Assembly: GCA_902797415.1 (NCBI GenBank) | Contig: CADBSQ010000103.1 | Span: 1 to 6,627 of the forward strand | From: an uncultured Erysipelotrichaceae bacterium | GTDB taxonomy: Bacteria > Bacillota_I > Bacilli_A > RF39 > UBA660 | Length of the DNA stretch: 6,627 bases | Direction: 5' to 3' | Part shown: piece by piece, positions 1-5,430 of the stretch | Layout of the letters: every line of letters begins with the position of its first letter | Position numbering within the stretch: the stretch's first letter is position 1 | The notes under the pieces: model-generated | Databases searched by the model: none | Seen by the model: only the letters and a program-made list of their open reading frames with translations | What the model was told of the DNA's origin: nothing | Made by a program: the position numbers and the translations under genes

Positions 1-1
1 A

Positions 2-340
2 AAAAAAAAAAGTGATACAATGAACGGAAATGGTAAACTTTCTTATCCTATTGGTTTAATAACTGTGGATGAGACGCTTGTTGGTGGAAACGTGTGGGGT
101 GGAGATTATAACAAAGGTTCTTATCTATATAAAGGGATTTGGTATTGGACACTCTCACCTAGTTCTTTAATTAATGGGGGTAATTCAACAGCCTTTACTT
201 TAAGCTCTGATGGTCGTGTCACACACTACTGGACAGATAGTTCTGGTGGAGTAGCACCCGTCATAAATCTTAGTACAGACGCAGTATCGCACTTCACAGG
301 TGATGGCACAATGTCTAATCCATTTACTATTAACTCATAA
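2..340 (+). CDS. C-terminal fragment of a surface protein with a GNGKL...PVINL-type domain (5' end outside window)
   Basis: The frame is open to the left edge (Lys-Lys-Lys-Ser-Asp-Thr precede the first Met at 20), and that ATG has no Shine-Dalgarno sequence, so this is the end of a longer gene and not a 106-residue protein. Visible blocks from that Met are NGNGKLSYPIGLITVDE (residues 2-18), a Trp/Tyr/Gly-rich middle with YWTLSP (about 42-47), and a terminal GVAPVINLS followed by a Gly/Thr-rich end, SNPFTI. From memory, this combination closes many large surface proteins of gut Firmicutes, where the tail usually reads GVRPVINL; the Arg is Ala here. The layout recalls C-type-lectin/formylglycine-enzyme-like folds such as the DUF6273 type, but that is inference. 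Likely extracellular; ligand unknown. Four Trp codons are all TGG. It ends in TAA within the shared terminator and converges on the secreted-protein gene downstream. Confidence 0.7.
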   Translation, partial: KKKSDTMNGNGKLSYPIGLITVDETLVGGNVWGGDYNKGSYLYKGIWYWTLSPSSLINGGNSTAFTLSSDGRVTHYWTDSSGGVAPVINLSTDAVSHFTGDGTMSNPFTINS

Positions 341-370
341 AAAAAGTTTCACAATAAGTGAAATTTTTTT
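339..370. terminator. Bidirectional rho-independent terminator between convergent genes
   Basis: The stem is TTTCAC (347-352) with GTGAAA (358-363) around the 5-base loop AATAA. It is extended by a G-T wobble (346/364) and by pairing of the upstream A-run (340-345) with the T-run 364-370. A U-tract lies on the 3' side of both strands, so it can end transcription from either direction. The TAA of the left gene (338-340) and the minus-strand TAA (371-369) both lie at its edges, so the stop codons are part of the structure. Confidence 0.85.
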
Positions 371-953
371 ATCCAGCTTGATCAGTAATAATTAAACCAT
401 CTGTTAAATCTATATGTGCTACAAAAGATTTTCCAGTATTTGAGTTTTGATCTTTATTTAATTCAACGAATTCTACCTTAGCAGTATAAGTATCTGTTTG
501 ACCTGCGTTTAGTCTTATGTCTTTAACGATTTGTTTTTGTTCAGTACTTCCATTTGTATAATCATAAGTAACAGGATTTGTTAAGGCACCACCACTAATT
601 GTTATTAGAAGTTGACCATCACCATCTGTATTAACAAAAGTATTAGACTCTGGTATAAAAACTAAACCATATCTTGCTACAGCAGATTCATTAGGGTTCT
701 TAACAATAAAAGTTCCTGTATCACTAACCCCGGGTTGAACATGATCCAAAACCAAAGATTTGTTCGCTCTATATTCCAAACTCTTTATAACAGCAGTTGT
801 AATTGTAATACTTTCATTGCCATTAACATTATTAACAGTAGCAGTAAAATAAGCAAACGTTGCACCAATTAGAGCAACTAAAACAGAAAAAATACCTATA
901 ACAATAATAAAGATTTTTTTTCTATCTTCTTCCTTCTTTTTTTTCTTTACCAT
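369..953 (-). CDS. SipW-type signal peptide protein, TasA/camelysin-like secreted protein
   Basis: The 194-residue product starts with a very basic segment (MVKKKKKEEDRKK), then one hydrophobic helix (about 14-36) ending in ALIGATFAYFTAT. This is the pattern of signal peptides cut by SipW-type signal peptidases, as in TasA and camelysin (CalY). The rest (about 40-194) is Thr/Asn/Val-rich with alternating hydrophobic residues, including VQPGVSDTGTFIVKNPNES (72-90), as expected of an extracellular beta-sandwich. It has no Cys, no Trp and no LPXTG sorting signal. The start is supported by AAGGAG on the minus strand (967-962), 8 bases before ATG; an ATG five bases upstream is in another frame and stops after three codons. 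A role as a matrix or fibre subunit is inferred from the family. No SipW peptidase is encoded in the window. Confidence 0.8.
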   Translation of the reverse strand: MVKKKKKEEDRKKIFIIVIGIFSVLVALIGATFAYFTATVNNVNGNESITITTAVIKSLEYRANKSLVLDHVQPGVSDTGTFIVKNPNESAVARYGLVFIPESNTFVNTDGDGQLLITISGGALTNPVTYDYTNGSTEQKQIVKDIRLNAGQTDTYTAKVEFVELNKDQNSNTGKSFVAHIDLTDGLIITDQAG

Positions 954-976
954 TTCATATGCTCCTTACTAAGAAA

Positions 977-985
977 ATTATAACA
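977..985 (-). promoter_or_regulatory. Extended -10 promoter for the secreted-protein gene
   Basis: Reading the minus strand from 985 to 977 gives TGTTATAAT: a perfect TATAAT with the TG of an extended -10. No convincing -35 hexamer lies 16-18 bases upstream. The predicted transcription start falls about ten bases before the AAGGAG ribosome binding site. Confidence 0.65.
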
Positions 986-1017
986 AAACAAAGGCTAAAA
1001 AACTAGTTAACAAAGAC

Positions 1018-1041
1018 TTTACATGTTGTAAAAAGTGTAAA
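1018..1041. promoter_or_regulatory. Candidate operator: three TGTAAA-type hexamers in the divergent promoter region
   Basis: TTTACA (1018-1023), TGTAAA (1027-1032) and TGTAAA (1036-1041) are spaced exactly three bases apart. The first two form a perfect inverted repeat and the last two a direct repeat with a 9-base period. They overlap the -35 region and spacer of the plus-strand promoter and lie upstream of the minus-strand promoter, where a regulator could act on both. Binding is inferred only; A/T-rich DNA makes chance repeats common. Confidence 0.35.
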
Positions 1042-1054
1042 GGTTTAGTATAAT
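1026..1054 (+). promoter_or_regulatory. Sigma-A-type promoter for the glycopolymer gene block
   Basis: TTGTAA (1026-1031), a 17-base spacer and a perfect TATAAT (1049-1054). The transcript should start near 1061. This is downstream of the ATG at 1058 and leaves a very short leader carrying GGGGA (1060-1064) six bases before the ATG at 1070, so the promoter position argues for 1070 as the true start. Confidence 0.65.
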
Positions 1055-1069
1055 TTAATGGGGATTCTT

Positions 1070-1513
1070 ATGACAGAATATAAAAATAAATTTATAACTT
1101 TTACTTTGTTTTTACTTCCATTTATCTATCTATTCAACAATTATATTGTTATAGGTAGACTTAACGTTGGAATGATATTTAAACTAATTGTAGCCATATA
1201 TTTTATATACTACCTAATATTTAAAACAAATTCTAAATATAAGTCTTATACCGGTTTAATAATACTGCTTGGTATTTTAAGTTTTTTATATCTAAGTGTA
1301 AATCTAAATACTATGAAATTTAAATATATAGATAGTTATGTAGAATTCATTACAAATTTCACATTATTACCACTAACATTAATAAGTATGCTTTGTATAT
1401 ACAATGATACTGGATTTAATAAAAAAACATTTAATATATTAATAATATATAATCTACTTATATATAGTATTTTTAATATACTAAAACTAAACTTTATGAC
1501 ATCAAATATTTGA
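1070..1513 (+). CDS. Polytopic membrane protein, N-terminal part ending at an in-frame TGA (O-antigen polymerase/ligase-like)
   Basis: This codes for about 147 residues with roughly five hydrophobic helices (LFLLPFIYLF, MIFKLIVAIYFIYYLIF, GLIILLGILSFLYL, FTLLPLTLISMLCIY, ILIIYNLLIYSIFNIL), then stops at TGA 1511-1513 inside a hydrophobic stretch. The same frame continues without another stop to 2536, so this is probably the front of one 488-residue protein. The ATG at 1070 is preferred: it has GGGGA at 1060-1064 and follows the predicted transcription start, while the ATG at 1058 has no ribosome binding site. The helix count, richness in Ile/Leu/Phe/Tyr and position next to tagA suggest an O-antigen polymerase/ligase-type or related glycopolymer membrane protein. 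No diagnostic motif was seen, so function is unproven. The gene is visibly more A/T-rich than its neighbours, which such a residue composition partly explains. Confidence 0.6.
   Translation: MTEYKNKFITFTLFLLPFIYLFNNYIVIGRLNVGMIFKLIVAIYFIYYLIFKTNSKYKSYTGLIILLGILSFLYLSVNLNTMKFKYIDSYVEFITNFTLLPLTLISMLCIYNDTGFNKKTFNILIIYNLLIYSIFNILKLNFMTSNI
1511..1513 (+). other. In-frame TGA splitting one membrane protein frame
   Basis: TGA at codon 148 (counted from 1070), with residues TSNI before and ELTILVILLYPVLF after. The 21 codons between this TGA and the next ATG (1577) are open and encode a plausible membrane helix, so the two parts appear to be one interrupted reading frame. No SECIS-like stem-loop directly downstream is evident. 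Outside this frame, Trp is always TGG in the window. Confidence 0.8.
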
Positions 1514-1576
1514 GAATTAACAATACTTGTAATACTACTTTATCCGGTTTTATTTAACAATATTAGACCAAAATTA

Positions 1577-2536
1577 ATGAGTATAGTTCTTTCATCAATT
1601 ATAATTTATGGTTTAAGCTTTATGTCAGATATATATATGATTATAGGAATAAGTATCTTATTATTAATAGGATTTATTACCAATATAAAGAGAAAAGAAA
1701 TTAATACTTTTATACTCATTACATTGTTGTTTTTAATTATAAATTTTTCTTTTAATAAAAATATTATATTTTATAAATTTAGTTTTTTAAATTTTATAAT
1801 ATTATTTCCTTTACTAATAACATTTATTACAGTATATATTTATAATTTAAAAAGTAAAAAAACTAAATTATCAAAAGAAGTATTCTTAATTTTAGTTTCA
1901 TGTCTGATAATTAGTTATATGCTTTTATTTGAAAAGGTATTATTATATAACTATTACTTGTTTTTTTATATTAGTTTAATGTATTGCTACATCGGAAATG
2001 AAATAAATCTTTTTGAAAAAGATAAAATTAATAAAAAGAAGATTGTGTTCTTAGCTCCTATTTCGTCTAGATTTAATAGTAAAAATGATAGTATTGATTT
2101 TGCAAAACTACTTGATAAGAGTTTAAATGTTGAGATAGTATTTAAATCCGAAGATAATTCCTTTTATAAATTTCCTAGAGAAGCTACCATATTATATTTA
2201 AGTGAAAATAGAAAAACAAACATAAAAAATACTTTAAGAAAATTCGTGATGTACCAAGATGCAGGTGTACTTATTGCACTGGATAACGATACAGCAAAAA
2301 TAATTAACAAATATTCTAGAACCGATGCTAAAAAAATTATGATTAAACAAGGAGATTATACGAGTATAGAATATGGTAAGTTTTTAGGTAAGAAACTTAA
2401 AAACATACCAACAATATTTTTTACCTCTAAGAGGGCATTAAATATATATTCTAGTGTACTTTCTACAAAAAAGTGTTATTATATAGATAGTATAGGAAAC
2501 CATTTAAAAGATACAATGGAGGACAAAGATGCATGA
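1577..2536 (+). CDS. Membrane protein C-terminal part with cytosolic Rossmann/GT-B-like tail (continuation of the interrupted frame)
   Basis: This lies in the same frame as the upstream piece. The ATG at 1577 has no Shine-Dalgarno sequence and falls inside a membrane region, so independent initiation is doubtful and the piece may be untranslated unless the TGA is read through. Numbered from 1577: hydrophobic helices at about 3-16, 18-36, 44-60, 68-90, 101-118 and 121-140, then a soluble domain (about 150-319). That domain has beta-strand/helix alternation starting KKKIVFLAP and continuing GVLIALDNDTAKIINKYS (230-247), IPTIFFTSKRALNIYSS (277-293) and CYYIDSIGNH (300-309). This resembles the acceptor (N-terminal) half of a GT-B glycosyltransferase, with no donor-sugar half and no EX7E motif; the comparison is inference. 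It contains no Trp. Its stop (2534-2536) overlaps the tagA start in ATGCATGA, pointing to translational coupling and an originally functional gene. Confidence 0.55.
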   Translation: MSIVLSSIIIYGLSFMSDIYMIIGISILLLIGFITNIKRKEINTFILITLLFLIINFSFNKNIIFYKFSFLNFIILFPLLITFITVYIYNLKSKKTKLSKEVFLILVSCLIISYMLLFEKVLLYNYYLFFYISLMYCYIGNEINLFEKDKINKKKIVFLAPISSRFNSKNDSIDFAKLLDKSLNVEIVFKSEDNSFYKFPREATILYLSENRKTNIKNTLRKFVMYQDAGVLIALDNDTAKIINKYSRTDAKKIMIKQGDYTSIEYGKFLGKKLKNIPTIFFTSKRALNIYSSVLSTKKCYYIDSIGNHLKDTMEDKDA

Positions 2537-3245
2537 TATATTAAATAAAGTATACTCTGATAGTTCAGATAGCTATTATATTAAATTGAGTAAATATCTA
2601 GATACAAATACTAAAAAGTTCATTATAACTGCTAACCCTGAAACAATTATGATTGCTAAGGATAACAAAGAATTCAAAAAAGTTTTAAAAAGTGATGTTG
2701 AAATAATTCCTGATGGCATAGGCATTATTTATGCTGCAAAAATCTTAAAAATTAAATTAAAGGAAAGAATAACGGGTTATGATACGATGGTTAATCTTTT
2801 TAAACTTGCCAATCAAAAAAAGAAAAGTATTTATCTTTTTGGCTCAGAGGAGGAAGTTGTTCAAAAAAGTGTAGATAAAATAAAGAAAGAATATCCTAAA
2901 ATTGTTATTAAGGGCTTTTCTAATGGCTATATTAAAGATAAAGATAAAGTTTTTAAAGAAATTATAAAAAAAGAACCTGATATATGTTTGGTAGCTCTTG
3001 GAATTCCTCAGCAAGAGTTGCTAATAAATAAGTATTTTGATAAAGCCAAAAAGGGTATATTTATTGGTGTTGGTGGTTCTTTTGATGTTTATAGTGAAAC
3101 CAAAAAAAGGGCGCCTAAATTATTTATTAAATTAAATCTCGAGTGGTTATATAGATTGCTTAAAGAACCAGGTAGAATAAAGAGGTTTTATAATAACAAT
3201 ATTAAATTTATAGCTTACGTATTTAAGAATAGAAAGAATAATTAA
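2529..3245 (+). CDS. tagA: WecG/TagA/CpsF family glycosyltransferase (GT26)
   Basis: The 238-residue length is normal for the family. Characteristic blocks in order: ITANPETIMIA (33-43); IIPDGIGIIYAA (59-70), whose Asp62 matches the proposed catalytic Asp of TagA; RITGYD (80-85); IYLFGS (101-106); LVALGIPQQE (154-163); GVGGSFDVYSE (180-190); KKRAP (192-196); and the C-terminal LEWLYRLLKEPGRIKRFY (204-221), the segment linked to membrane association and completion of the active site. Known members transfer an N-acetylhexosamine (ManNAc in TagA, ManNAcA in WecG) from UDP-sugar to an undecaprenyl-linked acceptor at the inner membrane face. The exact sugar cannot be read here, so the symbol is a family label. 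GGAGG (2518-2522) sits six bases before ATG, inside the preceding gene, which it overlaps by 8 bases. No TagO/WecA, TagB or TagF homologue is in the window. Confidence 0.9.
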   Translation: MHDILNKVYSDSSDSYYIKLSKYLDTNTKKFIITANPETIMIAKDNKEFKKVLKSDVEIIPDGIGIIYAAKILKIKLKERITGYDTMVNLFKLANQKKKSIYLFGSEEEVVQKSVDKIKKEYPKIVIKGFSNGYIKDKDKVFKEIIKKEPDICLVALGIPQQELLINKYFDKAKKGIFIGVGGSFDVYSETKKRAPKLFIKLNLEWLYRLLKEPGRIKRFYNNNIKFIAYVFKNRKNN

Positions 3246-3249
3246 AATA

Positions 3250-3258
3250 TGTTATTAT
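3250..3258 (+). promoter_or_regulatory. Possible extended -10 promoter upstream of the phosphoglycerate mutase homologue
   Basis: TGTTATTAT, one base from the extended -10 used by the secreted-protein gene, lies just after the tagA stop. No good -35 is seen. A strong GAGGAGG ribosome binding site follows at 3267-3273, four bases before ATG. The promoter could supplement read-through from the upstream operon. Confidence 0.4.
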
Positions 3259-3277
3259 AAGAACACGAGGAGGACAT

Positions 3278-4768
3278 ATGAAAAAAATATTAACTTTAGT
3301 ACTTGATGGTTTTGGTTTGAATGATGAAGCTTTTGGTAATGCTATAAAAGAGGCTAAAACACCAACACTAGATAGAATATTTGAAGAGTATCCTTCTTCT
3401 AGTCTATTTGCTTCAGGAAAGTATTTAGGCTTACCAGAGAATATGCCTGGTAATAAAAGTGTTGGCTATGAATCCATTGCACTAGGTAGAGTACTTAAAC
3501 AAAGAAGCACATTTGCAAAAGAGTTTACTACTATAGATAGTTTAGAGACTAATCCTAGTATTAAGGATGCTATTGCCCATGTCAAAAAACATAAAAGTAC
3601 ATTTCATTTAATTGGTTTAATGAGTGATGGTTTAATTAATTCTAATATTAAAGATACTATTAAAATAGCAAAATTTTTAGAGTCAAAAGATATAGATGTA
3701 GTAGTTGATTTTATAAGCGATGGAGTTGATGTACCTAAAAAAAGTGCTATTAAATATGTTGAAATGCTTGAAGAAAATGAAATTAAAATAGCATCATTAT
3801 GTGGAAGATATTATGCTATGGATGATAGCAAAAGATATGATAGAACAAAAATTTACTATGATTTAATTAGAAATGGTGTAGGTCTTAAAGTTAAAGAATT
3901 AAAACTCGCAATCAAAAATTGTTATATAAGAGATATTCTTGATCAGCACTTACCACCTATCATCGTTATGCCTGATAAGAACATTAAGGACAATGATGCT
4001 CTTCTTTGGATGAATTATGAAAAGGATAATTCCTATCAAACCTTGGTTAGTTTAATTAATCCAGAAGAAATCAGAGAGTTTTCAACAAGAAAATTAACAA
4101 GTATTAAACCGTTACTTCTATATCCTGTAGATCCAAAAATTAATGCAACTGTTCTAATTGTTGAAGAAAGCGATCCATCAAATTCTTTAGGTCTATACCT
4201 TGGTTCACTTGGTTTAACACAGGCAAGGATTGCTGATGAGGAAAACTATGATTTTGTAACGTTTTACTTTAACGGGAAAATTACAAAAAAAATATTAAAA
4301 TGTAATACATTAAGAATTGATTTAAAAAGAAAAGAAAAAGATTATGAAAAAATAGCTTCTGTTCAAATTACAAAAGAAGTAATTAAAGCAATGGAAAGAG
4401 ATACTGACTTTATTTTAGCGTCTCTTTCAGCAGCAGATGACATATCTAAAAAGGAATCTTATGAAAAAACTATTGATATGATAGAGTTTTTGGATGAGTG
4501 CCTAAAGAGAATTATTGAAAGTGCAGAATTAAATTTTTATACTGTAATTATTACAAGTACACATGGTAATGTTGAATCACTTTTAGATAGTGAAGGAAAT
4601 AAAACAAGTGCAAATACAAATAATAATGTTCCATTTATAATAATGGATAAAAATTTAAAACTATTTGATGGTGCATTATGTAACATTGCTCCAACTATAT
4701 TAGATTATATGGATATAAAAATCCCAGAATCAATGCAAAAGAACAGATCATTAATTAAAAATAAGTAA
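3278..4768 (+). CDS. 2,3-bisphosphoglycerate-independent phosphoglycerate mutase homologue, probable pseudoenzyme
   Basis: The 496 residues align over the whole length of GpmI (about 510): LVLDGFGLNDEAFGNAI at the start, HLIGLMSDG (110-118), GRYYAMDDSKRYDR (176-189), QARIADEENYDFVTFY (315-330), THGNVE (428-433) and APTILDYM (471-478). GpmI interconverts 3- and 2-phosphoglycerate using two Mn ions and a phosphoserine. By my alignment with the Geobacillus enzyme (numbers from memory), Asp12, Arg185, Asp403 and His445 remain as Asp10, Arg177, Asp387 and His429. Lost are nucleophile Ser62 (Lys60, in PGNKSVGY where MGNSEVGH is expected), His123 (Asn121), Arg191 (Asp183), Arg261 (Glu248), Arg264 (Asn251), Lys336 (Asn323), His407 (Lys391), Asp444 (Thr428) and His462 (Asn446). 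Mutase activity is therefore unlikely, although the frame is intact with a strong GAGGAGG site. The gene lies 32 bases after tagA and 20 before the kinase. Its actual role is unknown; the gpmI symbol is withheld because catalysis is doubtful. Confidence 0.85.
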   Translation: MKKILTLVLDGFGLNDEAFGNAIKEAKTPTLDRIFEEYPSSSLFASGKYLGLPENMPGNKSVGYESIALGRVLKQRSTFAKEFTTIDSLETNPSIKDAIAHVKKHKSTFHLIGLMSDGLINSNIKDTIKIAKFLESKDIDVVVDFISDGVDVPKKSAIKYVEMLEENEIKIASLCGRYYAMDDSKRYDRTKIYYDLIRNGVGLKVKELKLAIKNCYIRDILDQHLPPIIVMPDKNIKDNDALLWMNYEKDNSYQTLVSLINPEEIREFSTRKLTSIKPLLLYPVDPKINATVLIVEESDPSNSLGLYLGSLGLTQARIADEENYDFVTFYFNGKITKKILKCNTLRIDLKRKEKDYEKIASVQITKEVIKAMERDTDFILASLSAADDISKKESYEKTIDMIEFLDECLKRIIESAELNFYTVIITSTHGNVESLLDSEGNKTSANTNNNVPFIIMDKNLKLFDGALCNIAPTILDYMDIKIPESMQKNRSLIKNK

Positions 4769-4788
4769 ATATAAGAAAGGACTTTATT

Positions 4789-5367
4789 ATGGCTAAAGAT
4801 GTTATTATTATTGTTGAGGGCCCTCAAGGTGTTGGAAAAACAACTTTTACAAATTATTTAAGAGAACACATGTCATCAACAGATTTGTATAGACTTTCCG
4901 GAATTAAAGATAGAAGTGAGTCTGGACATAAAAAAATAAAATTAAAATATGAAAAGCTTTTTGAGTATATGGAAAATTGTACTGATATTAACATGATATT
5001 TGATAGGACCTTTTTTACAAATGAAGTATATTCAAGAATAGGTTATCATGAGTACTCATTTAGTAAAACTTATGATAAACTGCTCGAAAAATTAGATAAA
5101 CTTAAGAACATAGATAACTATGATGTTTATCTTGTAATTCTTTATTTAACTGATGAAAAGTTATATAGCAAAAGGGTAAAAAGAAATAAACACCAATACC
5201 AAAAATTTGAAGCTGAAAGCAGTATTAAACAGCAAAGAGAATATTTAAAAATGGCAGATGAAGTTGAGAGAGATACGAAAAACATTAAAGTAATACGCTT
5301 TCCAAATGATAATGAAAAAATTTTTGAAGAAAACATAAAAAAGTATTTTAGTGAATATATGAATTAG
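4789..5367 (+). CDS. P-loop nucleoside/nucleotide kinase-like protein (thymidylate kinase/deoxynucleoside kinase-like)
   Basis: The 192-residue product has a Walker A motif in EGPQGVGKTTF (10-20) after a hydrophobic first strand. It also has an FDRTFFTNEVYSR block (71-83), matching the D/E-R motif that places the acceptor nucleoside in dTMP kinases and deoxynucleoside kinases, the strand VYLVILYLTDEKLY (113-126), and a basic lid-like KRVKRNKHQYQKFEAES (128-144). The size fits the family, but the substrate cannot be read: canonical dTMP-kinase acceptor motifs are not clear, so a divergent nucleoside kinase or another small-molecule P-loop kinase is possible. The product contains no Cys pair, membrane segment or Trp. 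AAAGGA (4776-4781) lies seven bases before ATG. The 20-base gap after the phosphoglycerate mutase homologue, with no terminator, indicates co-transcription. Confidence 0.75.
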   Translation: MAKDVIIIVEGPQGVGKTTFTNYLREHMSSTDLYRLSGIKDRSESGHKKIKLKYEKLFEYMENCTDINMIFDRTFFTNEVYSRIGYHEYSFSKTYDKLLEKLDKLKNIDNYDVYLVILYLTDEKLYSKRVKRNKHQYQKFEAESSIKQQREYLKMADEVERDTKNIKVIRFPNDNEKIFEENIKKYFSEYMN

Positions 5368-5370
5368 AGC

Positions 5371-5398
5371 TTTACTTTTTTAAAAAAGATCATATAAT
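5371..5398 (+). promoter_or_regulatory. Promoter for gltX
   Basis: TTTACT (5371-5376), a 16-base spacer and a perfect TATAAT (5393-5398) directly after the kinase stop. The leader would be about 25 bases, too short for a T-box, and carries AAGGAGG (5418-5424) six bases before ATG. The palindrome CTTTTTTAAAAAAG (5375-5388) lies in the spacer and has no G+C core to serve as a terminator. Confidence 0.6.
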
Positions 5399-5430
5399 AT
5401 ACGAAACGAAAAAGTATAAGGAGGCATGCA

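Noticed and set aside
1001..1011. Overlapping palindromes AACTAGTT and GTTAAC
   Set aside because: Short self-complementary words of this kind are expected by chance in A/T-rich DNA and do not align with either promoter element.
1511..1560. Selenocysteine insertion at the in-frame TGA
   Set aside because: No stable G+C-containing stem-loop is visible just downstream, and a selenocysteine in a hydrophobic helix of such a membrane protein has no precedent I know of.
3455..3460. Ser61 of the phosphoglycerate mutase homologue as a shifted nucleophile
   Set aside because: Ser follows Lys60 by one position in PGNKSVG, but a one-residue shift would need a gap in an otherwise ungapped block, and the metal ligands it would need are also missing. 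It was not accepted as restoring activity.
5142..5336. Minus-strand open frame of 64 codons inside the kinase gene
   Set aside because: It lies wholly antisense to a well-supported gene, has low-complexity Ser/Phe/Leu composition from reversed Lys/Glu codons, and lacks a ribosome binding site.
5375..5388. Perfect palindrome CTTTTTTAAAAAAG as a terminator after the kinase gene
   Set aside because: It is almost pure A/T with no loop, and it lies between the -35 and -10 of the gltX promoter, so it is not a credible rho-independent terminator.
5368..5430. T-box or other riboswitch leader upstream of gltX
   Set aside because: The region is only 63 bases and is taken up by the promoter and ribosome binding site, with no room for a T-box and no T-box sequence seen.
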